Shown here: piece after piece, positions 7,987 to 16,984 of the stretch
Layout of the letters: the number at the start of each line of letters is the position of its first letter
Position numbering within the stretch: the stretch's first letter is position 1
Source: Mangrovibacillus cuniculi
GTDB lineage: Bacteria > Bacillota > Bacilli > Bacillales > R1DC41
Length of the DNA stretch: 64,000 nt
NCBI RefSeq assembly: GCF_015482585.1
Contig: NZ_CP049742.1
Span: 136,501-200,500 of the forward strand
Reading direction: 5' to 3'
Translations under genes and position numbers: made by a program
The notes under the pieces: generated by a model
The model's database searches: none
Told to the model about the DNA's origin: nothing
The model's input: the letters and a program-made list of their open reading frames with translations, nothing else

Positions 7987-8331
7987 AAATACCACCTTTC
8001 TCTAAAGCTATAGCTCTACTCTTGCCAAAGTATAGACTGGATATACAAGCATCCTAGTTTGAAAAAGTGTGAAAGATGATTTGAGATTCATTAACAGGTT
8101 TTATCTTTTCAAAGAGCCAATTATTTTTTTTTTGAGAGCGATCTTTTATTTATTTCTAGGTGCAGATAATTAAAGAGGTAAATGTAAGGAAGGGTAAATG
8201 GATTAATATGTACAAAGACAATTAGTATTGGAAGAAAGGATAGTAGTAGTGAAGTAAATAGGCCAGAGGGATAAGACATGTACATCTGTTTCTCCCTCTG
8301 GCCCATTTGAATTTTCATTTAGAATAAACTC
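7987..8331. other. Intergenic region with a terminator
   Basis: A 65-codon minus-strand frame (8121-8318) lacks a ribosome site and spans the hairpin at 8261-8303, so I do not call it. Apart from that hairpin and the presumed promoter of the 7456-7986 gene, nothing is seen. Confidence 0.5.
8261..8303 (-). terminator. Hairpin downstream of the metalloprotease gene
   Basis: GGCCAGAGGGA (8261-8271) pairs perfectly with TCCCTCTGGCC (8293-8303) across a 21-nt loop. The following minus-strand sequence is only moderately T-rich, so termination strength is uncertain. Confidence 0.5.
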
Positions 8332-9279
8332 TTACTGCCCAAACCAAGTCTTATGTTGTTGAATTACATCATCATGTTCTTGATCCCAGTAATCAACCGA
8401 GTAGGAATAATCATAGTTCATGATGCAACGGATGCCACTACCTTGTGGATCGTGTCCTAAACCATAGTTATGAGAGAATTCGTGTTGTGCAGCATGCCAC
8501 GTATTTTCTGCACCTTGGTCAAGGTTAACGCTTATTGCTGAACCATTTGGGGCATAAGGGTATACATAAGCAATACCACCAGAATTAAACTTCGCATCAC
8601 GTGTGAATCCTACAACGAAATCATACCCTCTACCGTTCCAATCTCTGTCTAGATCCTGTAGTATTTCAGATGCATTATTACCTTGAGAAGACCACTCAGC
8701 CACAGCTTTAATTTCAAAGTCAATTCCATGATCACGAATAAATGCATCATCTGCTCGTTCCACAATATTCTGTGTGAAAGTCTGCCAATCAGGACGAGCA
8801 GCACGGTATTCTTCATCAACAGCGATTAACACTGTCACTACACGGTTTCCTGTTGGTTCTGTTGGAGGAGTAGTTCCACCGCCGGATCCAGAATCGTCAC
8901 CATTACGGAACCAGTCAAAGATTCCAAATAATTCTTCTGAGTCATCACTATGTTTATGTAGATTTTTTTCCTCTTTTTTTGCTTCTTTTTCTTCTTGCTT
9001 AGACTCTTTATCTTTCATGTCTTTGTTTTCTTTTATAACCTTATCGCCCTTCTTGTTACCATTGCCATCTAAAATCTCGACTTCTGTAGTTGCTTCTACA
9101 ATCGAAGCTGTAGAAAACGTTTCTTCTCCTTTAATAGATGCCTTTGGTAATTCGTGTCCTATTTCCACTACATTACCTAGTGAATCTACGCCAGTTGTCA
9201 CTTCGGATGCACTCATCTGAGCGGGTAATACAGTTAACGCAGTAATAATGGATAATGATAAAAGTCCTTTTCTTTTCAC
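8332..9279 (-). CDS. Secreted metzincin zinc metalloprotease
   Basis: 315 residues, GTG start behind GGAGG. A signal peptide (MKRKG then a hydrophobic core, cleavage near SAS-EV at residues 23-25) directs secretion. A pro-region or linker follows with a very acidic/basic stretch rich in K and E (about 75-115) and a GSGGGTTPPTEPTG hinge. The catalytic part is C-terminal: HEFSHNYGLGHD (266-277) is the HExxHxxGxxHD metzincin zinc site, and Met287 in CIMNY is the Met-turn. No close named family is recognised. It may degrade host or extracellular proteins. It is monocistronic. Confidence 0.85.
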   Translation of the reverse strand: MKRKGLLSLSIITALTVLPAQMSASEVTTGVDSLGNVVEIGHELPKASIKGEETFSTASIVEATTEVEILDGNGNKKGDKVIKENKDMKDKESKQEEKEAKKEEKNLHKHSDDSEELFGIFDWFRNGDDSGSGGGTTPPTEPTGNRVVTVLIAVDEEYRAARPDWQTFTQNIVERADDAFIRDHGIDFEIKAVAEWSSQGNNASEILQDLDRDWNGRGYDFVVGFTRDAKFNSGGIAYVYPYAPNGSAISVNLDQGAENTWHAAQHEFSHNYGLGHDPQGSGIRCIMNYDYSYSVDYWDQEHDDVIQQHKTWFGQ

Positions 9280-9582
9280 TTGTATGTACCTCCATTTTTT
9301 GGTTTGCCTGTCTAGGCATCTACTAAACTATCATAAGTAAGTAGAAAATACTGGAGGTCATAAGTCTTAAATTTATGTCGAACGTGGTCATATAGACTCA
9401 TTTTTTGTAAAGTGTTCGTTACAGGGATTTAAAGATTTGGTAATACGACTATCTACCGAATGCGTGTCTTCTAATACGTATGTTTGTAAAGTCAGATTTG
9501 TTGGCAAACTTTTAACTAGAGATTAAAATACAAAACAGGTACTTATATGAAGTGATGCAGCTTAATTACGGAGGAAAATAGC

Positions 9583-10689
9583 ATGGCATATGTAGCAATA
9601 GCAATTATTTTACTTATTGCTGGTATTATCTTGTTCGTTAACACATTCCCAGCATTCGGTGGGGATCCAAGCAAAGAACAAAAACAAGCGTTCGAAAAGC
9701 TACCTAACTACAAAAACGGAAAGTTTCACAACTCCGTAGCTACTAATATGAAAATGACTACAGCTGAAATACTGTCATTTATCAAAGATTCTAGGAACAA
9801 AACAATGGAACGAACTCCGAAAGAACAACTGGAAATGAGGAAAGTGGATTGGGAGAAGATTAAAAGCGAAGAGGACAGTATCACTTGGTTCGGACATTCT
9901 GCTTTTTTGCTTAGTATCAATAATAAAAAACTACTCATCGACCCAATGCTTGGACCAACAGCTTCCCCGGTATCTTTCATTGGCAGTAAGCGATACAGCC
10001 AAGATATTCTTCACATCATTGAAGAAATGCCATTAATCGATGCTGTGCTTTTGACACATGACCACTACGATCATCTAGATTATCCGTCTATTAAACGCCT
10101 AAAGAACAAAGTAAAACACTTCTTTGTCCCACTTGGTGTCGGATCTCATTTAATCAGATGGGGTGTTCCATCTCATGAAATCACCGAATTAAACTGGTGG
10201 GAAGAAGTAAATTTCGAAGGTTTAACATTAGCTCTTACGCCTTCTAAACACTTCTCTGGAAGAAGAGGATGGAATCGCGACTCCACGTTGTGGGGCGGCT
10301 GGGTGATCCTTGGAGAGAAGACGCGTTTTTATACGAGTGGTGATGGTGGCTATGACGATCATTTTAAACAAGTTGGAGATACATACGGTCCGTTTACCTT
10401 TACGATGATGGAAGGTGGGCAATACGATGATCGATGGTCGTGGGTACATATGAGACCAGAAGAATCTGTGCAAGCGCATTTGGATGTGAAAGGGAAAACG
10501 ATGATGCTGATTCATTGGGCTGCGTTTACGTTGTCATACCACAGTTGGACGGATCCAATTGAGCGAGCGATTCTTAAGGCTAACGAAGAAGGAGTGGAGT
10601 TAGTAATTCCTCTGCTTGGGGAGACGGTATTATTGAGAGAAGAAAGATTTAGTGAAGTTTATGATTGGTGGAGAGCTAAAAGAAAATAA
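9583..10689 (+). CDS. Membrane-anchored MBL-fold metal-dependent hydrolase (UlaG / NAPE-PLD-like)
   Basis: 368 residues. One N-terminal hydrophobic helix (residues 3-20) probably anchors it. A metallo-beta-lactamase fold follows: the ITWFGHSAFLLSINNKKLLIDPML strands (100-123), THDHYDHLD at 158-166 giving the HxHxDH metal site, TPSKHFSGRRGW, and GDGGYDDHF supplying the bridging Asp. The HIS-rich tail (MLIHWAAFTLSYHSW) resembles NAPE-phospholipase-D-like and YddR-like enzymes, so a phospholipid or other phosphodiester/lactone substrate is possible but unproven. It has its own terminator. Confidence 0.8.
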   Translation: MAYVAIAIILLIAGIILFVNTFPAFGGDPSKEQKQAFEKLPNYKNGKFHNSVATNMKMTTAEILSFIKDSRNKTMERTPKEQLEMRKVDWEKIKSEEDSITWFGHSAFLLSINNKKLLIDPMLGPTASPVSFIGSKRYSQDILHIIEEMPLIDAVLLTHDHYDHLDYPSIKRLKNKVKHFFVPLGVGSHLIRWGVPSHEITELNWWEEVNFEGLTLALTPSKHFSGRRGWNRDSTLWGGWVILGEKTRFYTSGDGGYDDHFKQVGDTYGPFTFTMMEGGQYDDRWSWVHMRPEESVQAHLDVKGKTMMLIHWAAFTLSYHSWTDPIERAILKANEEGVELVIPLLGETVLLREERFSEVYDWWRAKRK

Positions 10690-10697
10690 GGATGATG

Positions 10698-10727
10698 AAA
10701 TGCTCCTAATGCTAGGAGCATTTTTTT
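10698..10727 (+). terminator. Intrinsic terminator of the MBL-fold gene
   Basis: An 11-bp stem (10698-10708 with 10713-10723) closes on an ATGC tetraloop and runs into T7. Confidence 0.9.
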
Positions 10728-10975
10728 AGTGGTTGGAGGCACTACTTTTTCCTTAAAATCTAGTAGTGATTCTTCATACCTATAACCTAGTAGAATGACG
10801 TAAAAATTAGAAATTTTCCCAATACCATTTTCCTATATTTAGTACTATAGTAATAATATACCTGGTACCGGTGTCGTGCTTTTCTGTTAATTTTCCTAGA
10901 TATGTAAGTGTAGATAAAAGGTATATAGTTACATTTATCTATCTGCTCACAAATAATAATAGGGGTGATAGGAGC

Positions 10976-11317
10976 ATGAAATTAAAAAGCATATTGTTCA
11001 TGAGTGTTTCTTTAATAGTAATGTTATTTTTTTCTGGGTGTAACAATGGAAACAACCAGGAGGAGATAAATAAGATTCAACAGATAGCATATAGCAGTCT
11101 ATCTGCTCAAGAGAAGGAAGAAGTAGTTGATAAAGAAAAGGCAGAGATAAATAGGATAGAAGATTTACCTGATAATACCTATGTTGTCTTACCTAAGTAT
11201 AGTAAAGATCATCTATATTCCGTTACATTTAAGAGCAGTAACCCAGAATTAGGAGACATCATACTGTTTGTAGACATCTTCCATGAAAAAACTATCGGTT
11301 ATATCATAAGAAAATAG
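10976..11317 (+). CDS. Lipoprotein, 113 aa, unknown function
   Basis: The start is the ATG behind AGGGGTG. The longer upstream frame has no ribosome site. A lipoprotein signal ends in FFSGC with lipid-modified Cys22. The mature part is charged (EEINKIQQIAYSSLSAQEKEEVVDKEKAEI) and then a small beta domain (NTYVVLPKYSKDHLYSVTFKSS...IILFVDIF). The SLSAQEKEEV motif recurs in Bacillus surface lipoproteins. The partner and role are unknown. It is upstream of the secreted metzincin gene but with an 80-nt gap. Confidence 0.7.
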   Translation: MKLKSILFMSVSLIVMLFFSGCNNGNNQEEINKIQQIAYSSLSAQEKEEVVDKEKAEINRIEDLPDNTYVVLPKYSKDHLYSVTFKSSNPELGDIILFVDIFHEKTIGYIIRK

Positions 11318-11396
11318 TTCTCTTAAAAGTGTTATTAGATCCTTCTAAATACTATATTAATAGGCTGAAACTAACCTAAAAGAGGTGTGAGTTATA

Positions 11397-11987
11397 TTGA
11401 AAAAGAAAAAATACAACAAATTTGCTTTACTTTCTATAATTGTCCTTCTTGCAAGTCTTGTAGTGGAAGTCCCAACTTCTCTTGCATACGTAAAAAATGG
11501 TTCAAAGTGGTCGAATCCAACTTCTTTACAATATTATGTGGATAGTTCAACACTGTATGCTGGGAATGAACATTACGCAACATGGGGAGCAACGGCATGG
11601 AATAGTGCAACGGAAGTAGAAGTTTCACGCACATATTCTTCAAGTGATAATGGAAGATTGACGACTATCGTCACATCTACTACCGATTTAGGTGCATATT
11701 ATGCTGAAGCATTTAGATACAATTCAAGTGGGTCGCGATGTGTACAACCTACTATATGTACAGTTGTTAGGGGAAAGATTGTTATTAATAATGTAGATTT
11801 TAAGAAACTATCATCTACAGGAGTTAGAAGACATGAGACGATGACTCATGAGATGGGGCATATACTTGGACTTGGTCATGAAGATTCAAGCGGAGTTTTT
11901 AGCATTATGCTCAGTGGCGGTGCAGGTTTTATTGATCGAAAGAGTCCTACAACGGATGATTTTAAAGGAATCAGTGCTGTTTATTAA
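11397..11987 (+). CDS. Secreted matrixin-like (M10/M57-type) metalloprotease
   Basis: 196 residues, TTG start behind AGAGGTG. A signal peptide with cleavage near LAYVK (about residue 30) gives a small mature enzyme. GSKWSNPTSLQYYVDSS resembles the N-terminal strand of matrixin catalytic domains. HEMGHILGLGHE (151-162) is the zinc site and SIML with Met171 the Met-turn. Two cysteines (C115, C121) could form a disulfide. The next gene follows after 19 nt with its own ribosome site and is probably co-expressed. No prodomain cysteine switch is visible. Confidence 0.85.
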   Translation: MKKKKYNKFALLSIIVLLASLVVEVPTSLAYVKNGSKWSNPTSLQYYVDSSTLYAGNEHYATWGATAWNSATEVEVSRTYSSSDNGRLTTIVTSTTDLGAYYAEAFRYNSSGSRCVQPTICTVVRGKIVINNVDFKKLSSTGVRRHETMTHEMGHILGLGHEDSSGVFSIMLSGGAGFIDRKSPTTDDFKGISAVY

Positions 11988-12006
11988 TTAAAGGGAGCTT
12001 ATGAAT

Positions 12007-12639
12007 ATGTATAAAGTGATTGCTGGATTATTTAGTGTAATTGTCATTATATTTGCCGTTACTACTATTAGTAACCAATTGGTTTCAGGAGAAGATAGTC
12101 TAAAAGTAGAAAAGTATCAAGAATTAACTTCACATGTGAAATTTGTGAAGATTTATGAGGATTTTAAAGAAATTGAATTAGATTCAAAACTTGTTGTAAT
12201 AGGAAAGAAGATTGGTAGTGAGCCTGTATTTATCAAGGATGACTCGGGAGAAACTGCAATTTATTACACTTTATCAGACTTTTCTGTAGAAAAAGTATTG
12301 AAGAATGAAACAGGAAATGAAGTGAAGAAAAAAAGTGAAATAACCATTATGGAAAATGCAGCGATTGATGAAGTAAATAAGATTTCTTATAGTGTCGAAG
12401 GGTATAAGTTAATGAAAGATAACAAGAGGTATATTTTATTCTTAACACCTAACCGTACAGAAGAAGGCGTATATAATGCTGTGGGTGTAGTGCATGGGAA
12501 GTATGCGTTTGAAAAAAATAAGTCAGCAAGAGATGAGCAATTTGATAAAGATACCGAGAACTATGAAGATGAACTGAAAAATGTAAATAAAAAGGTTTAT
12601 AGTGAAATAGAAGAAAAGTATAAAGTAGAGTTAAATTAA
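12007..12639 (+). CDS. Signal-anchored hypothetical protein in operon with the matrixin-like protease
   Basis: 210 residues from the second ATG, which has 9-nt spacing to GGGAG; the ATG at 12001 has only 3 nt. A single N-terminal hydrophobic helix (about 3-22) is followed by an extracytoplasmic domain. In it a beta-rich core (LVVIGKKIGSEPVFIKDDSGETAIYYTLSDFSVEKVLK, then KRYILFLTP) and a charged helical tail are visible. The position just after the protease gene suggests a partner, inhibitor or anchoring role, but this is inference. A strong terminator closes the operon. Confidence 0.65.
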   Translation: MYKVIAGLFSVIVIIFAVTTISNQLVSGEDSLKVEKYQELTSHVKFVKIYEDFKEIELDSKLVVIGKKIGSEPVFIKDDSGETAIYYTLSDFSVEKVLKNETGNEVKKKSEITIMENAAIDEVNKISYSVEGYKLMKDNKRYILFLTPNRTEEGVYNAVGVVHGKYAFEKNKSARDEQFDKDTENYEDELKNVNKKVYSEIEEKYKVELN

Positions 12640-12650
12640 ACCCAATACAG

Positions 12651-12697
12651 AAAAGTAGGAGCAGAAAAATAAGAAATTTTCTGCTCCTGCTTTTTTT
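12651..12697. terminator. Strong bidirectional terminator
   Basis: An 18-bp stem (12651-12668 with 12677-12694, one G-T pair) and 8-nt loop are followed by T7 on the plus strand. It separates the protease operon from the convergent penicillin-acylase-type gene. Confidence 0.85.
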
Positions 12698-12712
12698 ATG
12701 TCTCAAATCCAA

Positions 12713-15118
12713 CTACTCATTCCCAGGTACCAAAACCAACCTCTTCGCATCATCACGGTATCCATCACTCATCAACGTCTTATGATACGCACCACTAGTC
12801 CAATCCTCCATCTGATCATGATACCAAGGACTCATCACATGACCCGACTGACCCGGTCCCACCACATTGTAGCTCTCTAATGGATTCTTCATATCCACAA
12901 CGGTTCGCCAAGACGCTCCGTGGTTCACTTTTCCCGTTTCGCTCTTCCAACCAGCGGCACCAACCGTCACTCGGCTACCTCGCATTGGGATAGATCCTTC
13001 TTTGTTGAAAAGGAGATGTAAAGGTTTTACCGAAGACAGTGGGTGATCAAAGCTGACAGCATGTACCTCGCCCCATTTCCACTTGATTGGGTTTTCTCCT
13101 TGGAACTTGCTTGCTCTGGTGACGGCATTTTGGAAAGATTCTTGAAGGACACTCGGTAAACCACCGTTTTCCTTTATCCAAATCACCTCATCACCTTGAT
13201 GAGCCTTTCGTAACAATTGGTCAACCACTTGAGCTTTTCCTGTAAAAAGATCTAACATCTCGTCACTAATCTCTTCTTTAAATAAAACGTTCGCTATTTC
13301 TTCCATCCAGAAATGGAAGAGGAGAGGAGCAGCTAGTTCTGTATCATCCGTATAATTCCAATTCTCCAAGGTTTTCAATGCTTCTTTATCTATTTCACTA
13401 AATGGGTACGTATCTAGATGCTCTAGTAAAATCGGCGTAAACTCTTCTGCTTGAAGATTATAATGATCGAACTGCAACTTCATCATATCGTCCGCATTTA
13501 GTTTTTCTTTTGACTCTAACACATCCACAATTCGTTGCTGACGATACGGCTGTGCCCAAATATTCGAAATGTGGTATGGATACTCATCACCAACAATTTT
13601 ATTATTGGCCGTGGCAATATAACCACTGTCCGGATTCACAATCGTAGGCAGCTCTTCCCAAGGAACATAGCCGTCCCACTCATATTCATCCGTCCACCCT
13701 GGCACCGGAAGAACACTATCGCCTTTTTTACGAATAGGAATCAATCCATTCGCACGATACGCAATTGTTCCATCTGTAGAAGCAAAGACAAAATTCTGTG
13801 CTGGCGTATGGAAATACGTTAGTGCTTCTTTAAACTCATCCCAATTCGTCGCTTTGCTAAATCGCAACACAGCTTCTAGTTCCGTAGAAGGCTCAAGAGC
13901 CGTCCACTTCATCGAAAGCGCCGTATCTGCTTCTTCGTAATGAGCAAATTCCGAAAGGATAGGACCGTGTCTAGTGATAACGACTTCATAATTCACAGGC
14001 TCATCGTCTTTTATCGCAATCGTTTCTTCTATTACTTCAGCAGGCTCCCACGTGTCGTTGTACAAAAACTCATGCTTGTTTTCTGGATTACGCTTTTCAA
14101 TATAAAGATCCTGTACATCTGGACCAACGTTCGTCACGCCCCAAGAAATCGTTTCGTTACGTCCAAGGATAATTCCCGGAATACCTGCGAAAATAACGCC
14201 ACTCACATTGATTTCAGGAGATTGCAAATGTGTTTCATACCAAATAGCAGGAGTAGCTAAACCAAGGTGAGGATCATCCGCTAAGATCGGAAAGCCAGAT
14301 TCCGACTTATCTCCACTAACCACCCAGTTGTTGCTTCCGTTAAACTCATGAGGGATGACCGCGCTAGCAAAGCTTTTCTCGATATCAATAGTGGCATCCT
14401 TTACCGCTTGGATCACGGTAGGACCGTCTTTTGGATAACTAGGAAACAATTCTAAAGCTTTGTCTTCTGAGAAAGCTTGAAGTAGGTAATGACGGAAAGC
14501 TTGTCCTTCCCAATGTCCACCAAGGTCAAATGCCATGTACTTTCCTATCGTTAAAGAATCTAGCTCTGTCCATTCGGTAGGTTCATAGCCTAAAATCGTA
14601 AACTCAATTGGTAGTTTGTTAGCGACTTTGGCTTCTTGTATATATTGATTCACGCCTTCTGCATAGGAAACAAGAGCGCTTTTCGCTTCTTCTGAATAAA
14701 GGGTCATCGACTTCTCTGCGGCTCTTCGCAATCCTAGGGTCCTGAAAAATTTATCGCGGTCGAGCGCTTGTTTCCCAACCACCTCACTCAACATGCCGGA
14801 AGCTTGTCTTCTACTTAAATCCATCTGAAAAAGTCGATCTTGTGCTGTGACATACCCTTGCGCTAGGAACAGATCATGCTGGTTTTTGGCCTCGATGTGC
14901 GGAGTGCCAGCTGCATCACGATAAACGCTTACTTCATCTAGTAAACCTCTAATTTCAATGGTGCCTTCTGTTTGCGGTAGGCTTTTGTTTAAGATCCAAT
15001 AGAAGTAGCCTGTTGCGATGGCCGAGAGTAATAGAAGGGAGAGAAGGATAGAGATGGTAATTCTCCAACGTCTTTTTTCTGGCCATAGGGGGAATTTTCT
15101 TTTTGTTACGAGTTCCAT
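12713..15118 (-). CDS. Penicillin-acylase-family N-terminal nucleophile hydrolase
   Basis: 801 residues, ATG behind AAAGGAGG. One N-terminal transmembrane helix (about 20-42) probably anchors it outside the membrane. The precursor has the family layout: an alpha chain (GTPHIEAKNQHDLFLAQGYVTAQDRLFQMDLSRR), a linker, then the autoprocessing site NGSNNW with the nucleophile Ser262, and a long beta chain. VSGDKSESGFPILADDPHLGL and the ITWGVTNVGPDVQDLYIE-type segment are conserved in this family. Members hydrolyse penicillin G, acyl-homoserine lactones or other N-acyl compounds. The substrate cannot be chosen here. A cre-like site lies between promoter and ribosome site. Confidence 0.88.
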   Translation of the reverse strand: MELVTKRKFPLWPEKRRWRITISILLSLLLLSAIATGYFYWILNKSLPQTEGTIEIRGLLDEVSVYRDAAGTPHIEAKNQHDLFLAQGYVTAQDRLFQMDLSRRQASGMLSEVVGKQALDRDKFFRTLGLRRAAEKSMTLYSEEAKSALVSYAEGVNQYIQEAKVANKLPIEFTILGYEPTEWTELDSLTIGKYMAFDLGGHWEGQAFRHYLLQAFSEDKALELFPSYPKDGPTVIQAVKDATIDIEKSFASAVIPHEFNGSNNWVVSGDKSESGFPILADDPHLGLATPAIWYETHLQSPEINVSGVIFAGIPGIILGRNETISWGVTNVGPDVQDLYIEKRNPENKHEFLYNDTWEPAEVIEETIAIKDDEPVNYEVVITRHGPILSEFAHYEEADTALSMKWTALEPSTELEAVLRFSKATNWDEFKEALTYFHTPAQNFVFASTDGTIAYRANGLIPIRKKGDSVLPVPGWTDEYEWDGYVPWEELPTIVNPDSGYIATANNKIVGDEYPYHISNIWAQPYRQQRIVDVLESKEKLNADDMMKLQFDHYNLQAEEFTPILLEHLDTYPFSEIDKEALKTLENWNYTDDTELAAPLLFHFWMEEIANVLFKEEISDEMLDLFTGKAQVVDQLLRKAHQGDEVIWIKENGGLPSVLQESFQNAVTRASKFQGENPIKWKWGEVHAVSFDHPLSSVKPLHLLFNKEGSIPMRGSRVTVGAAGWKSETGKVNHGASWRTVVDMKNPLESYNVVGPGQSGHVMSPWYHDQMEDWTSGAYHKTLMSDGYRDDAKRLVLVPGNE

Positions 15119-15134
15119 GGGTTAACCTCCTTTT

Positions 15135-15148
15135 TGGTAACGCTTACA
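15135..15148 (-). promoter_or_regulatory. cre-like (CcpA) site upstream of the acylase gene
   Basis: Minus-strand TGTAAGCGTTACCA differs from the catabolite-responsive consensus TGWAANCGNTNWCA at one base. It lies between a TATAAT -10-like box (15165-15160) and the start codon, where CcpA would act as a roadblock. Confidence 0.5.
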
Positions 15149-15324
15149 TTTTTATTTCTATTATACTATGATTTTTAAGATGCATTATTCCGAGGGCTTT
15201 TGGTTTTTTATTAATAGTGTAATAACTGTGCATGTAACTTTTAATTAAGTTAAGAAGAGTAATATATTAGAGTAGATGATATAATAGAAAATATTAACAA
15301 AATATAATGTTGGAGGCTTAAAGT

Positions 15325-15891
15325 TTGGATTTTCAATTGGATGATGTTGCGATATTTTACCATGGTACAGTTGATATATATGGTAATTTTATTAGAAAGA
15401 AAGGCATCAGGGTATTTGCCAATTCACCAGTCTCTCTAGATTTTGGACCAGGTTTTTATTTAGCACAGACTAATAGAGATCAAGTAACAGAATTAGCAAA
15501 AATTAGAGCAAAGAGAGTCGAACTTCCAAGGCCTGAAATTCTTCAGTTGTTAGAAATCACACCCAGAGAGTTCTTAAAGCTAAGAAAAAATTTTAGACCA
15601 GTAATCATTAGTTTTAAGATTAGAGATAAAGAAAAGTGGGGAAAATTAATACATCAAGATTTCTTCATACACCCTACTCATGTTTGGCAGGATCATATCC
15701 TTAATTGTAGAAACACGACAACATTATGTGGACACTTTGATACTACATTTGGTCCAGTTGCTGACGGTGGTATATTCTCTGGCTATGCACATAAAATTAA
15801 GGCATATGAAACATTTAATCAACTAGCAATCCACACACAAAGAGCTGCTGATTTATTTGAAGTAATAGACATGGAGGTGATTGGAGAATGA
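15325..15891 (+). CDS. DUF3990-like protein with ADP-ribosyltransferase-type fold (putative toxin)
   Basis: 188 residues, TTG start behind GGAGG. The pattern FYHGT (residues 11-15), SLDFGPGFYLAQTNRDQV (about 37-54) and FGPVADGG...YAHKIKAYETFNQLAIHTQRAADL near the C-terminus matches DUF3990, a family regarded as ART-like by its H-G-T / F-G-x-G-F-Y signatures. It overlaps the downstream small gene by 4 nt (ATGA). The two-gene arrangement and AT-rich sequence fit a toxin followed by its antitoxin. The activity is inferred, and a plain NAD-dependent regulatory enzyme is the alternative. Confidence 0.65.
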   Translation: MDFQLDDVAIFYHGTVDIYGNFIRKKGIRVFANSPVSLDFGPGFYLAQTNRDQVTELAKIRAKRVELPRPEILQLLEITPREFLKLRKNFRPVIISFKIRDKEKWGKLIHQDFFIHPTHVWQDHILNCRNTTTLCGHFDTTFGPVADGGIFSGYAHKIKAYETFNQLAIHTQRAADLFEVIDMEVIGE

Positions 15892-16148
15892 TAGCAACGG
15901 AGGCGATGGATATTTTAGAAGCTCAGGCTAATCAACTTATAGAAAAAGTGAAAGAGACACTAGTAGAATCGTTTCATAAGAATGAAGAGGAAGCAAGGAA
16001 TCTTGTAGATCAGTCCCAACTACTTGATAAACTCTTAACAGATCCTATAGGACTTCACGACTCTCCTGAAAAATGGGCATTAATTATACTCACAGAACTG
16101 GAAGATCTAGAGGCTATTGAGCTTTATTATAAAAGCTTTGCAAATTGA
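15888..16148 (+). CDS. Small acidic helical protein coupled to the DUF3990-like gene (putative antitoxin)
   Basis: 86 residues starting in the ATGA overlap with the upstream gene, whose end carries the GGAGGTGATTGGAGA ribosome site, so translation is coupled. It is helical and acidic (MDILEAQANQLIEKVKETLVESFHKNEEEARNLVDQSQLLDKLL...LTELEDLEAIELYYKSF). No DNA-binding motif is clear. It would suit a neutralising partner that covers the active site of the upstream protein. It does not look like DUF3791, the usual partner of DUF3990. No homologue is recognised. Confidence 0.65.
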   Translation: MIATEAMDILEAQANQLIEKVKETLVESFHKNEEEARNLVDQSQLLDKLLTDPIGLHDSPEKWALIILTELEDLEAIELYYKSFAN

Positions 16149-16155
16149 GACAGAG

Positions 16156-16186
16156 GTGAGAAAGAGGGACTGGTTCCTCGTCTCAC
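16156..16186 (+). terminator. Palindrome ending the two-gene operon
   Basis: GTGAGA..GAGG (16156-16167) pairs with CCTC.TCTCAC (16176-16186) around GACTGGTT. The GGGACTGGTTCC core resembles the palindromic intergenic repeat type also seen at 501-525. No long T tract follows. Confidence 0.45.
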
Positions 16187-16272
16187 TAATTTTTTACATT
16201 TAATTATAATCAGTACGCTCTTTAACTTTCGTATGTAATAGTGAAATGTTTTTTCCCCTAGCCCCCAAACGA

Positions 16273-16884
16273 CTAGTAATCTAAGCTGTCTGTCTCCTCT
16301 GTAACCTTTTCAAATCCATTTAATAGTTCTAGCCAATAATCGTCTTCAAGACCTTTTTCCCTGTAATAATCAAAAAAATGCCCTGAACGTCCTTTCGTGT
16401 CGTCTATTGAAACGAACTTAAGTTTTTCTCCAACAACTTTCGTGTATTTTCCCATTAGATTATTCATTATTTTTAACGAGGCTAGTTGTTCTTCTGATAA
16501 TTGAATTTCATCTTCTTGGAAATCTAGTTGAATGAAAAACAATACATAATCGCTATTAATGGATGTTACATTATTACTAGTATCTTTTGTTCTTTGAATA
16601 GAAATTGCCATATGAATAACGTCTTGTATTTCAAAAGTAAGATAGCTAAAATTCATTTGTAACTGTTCTGCTTGGGTTCTTGTTATTGTACCTGCAGTTA
16701 ATACATCTTCCAATATACTTAAATTAGAACTAGGTGCGACCGAAATTCTTACAATCTGATTTACTAGTTCACCAGAAAGATATTCTTCATAAAGGTCTTT
16801 TTCTTTTGACGTTATTAGCCACAAGGTGAAAAGTGCTATTAGAGAAGTACTCAACAACGTATAGATTACAAGCTGCTTTTTCAT
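16273..16884 (-). CDS. Signal-anchored hypothetical protein, 203 aa
   Basis: The ATG lies behind TAGGGGGC. A single N-terminal helix (about residues 6-25) anchors an extracytoplasmic domain of about 175 residues with no cysteine and no catalytic motif. The C-terminal part is charged (KGRSGHFFDYYREKGLEDDYWLELLNGF). No family is recognised. It is monocistronic and convergent with the DUF3990-like pair. Similar single-anchor proteins in Bacilli are often of unknown surface function. Confidence 0.6.
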   Translation of the reverse strand: MKKQLVIYTLLSTSLIALFTLWLITSKEKDLYEEYLSGELVNQIVRISVAPSSNLSILEDVLTAGTITRTQAEQLQMNFSYLTFEIQDVIHMAISIQRTKDTSNNVTSINSDYVLFFIQLDFQEDEIQLSEEQLASLKIMNNLMGKYTKVVGEKLKFVSIDDTKGRSGHFFDYYREKGLEDDYWLELLNGFEKVTEETDSLDY

Positions 16885-16984
16885 GTTAGCCCCCTACTTT
16901 TAATAAGACATGATAAACTAATTTTAACAATAATTTCTATTTGATAAAATGGTTAATTACTAAGATGAAAATGAGGAGATTACT

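Noticed and set aside
8121-8318. 65-aa minus-strand ORF
   Set aside because: No ribosome site; it spans the hairpin downstream of the metalloprotease gene.
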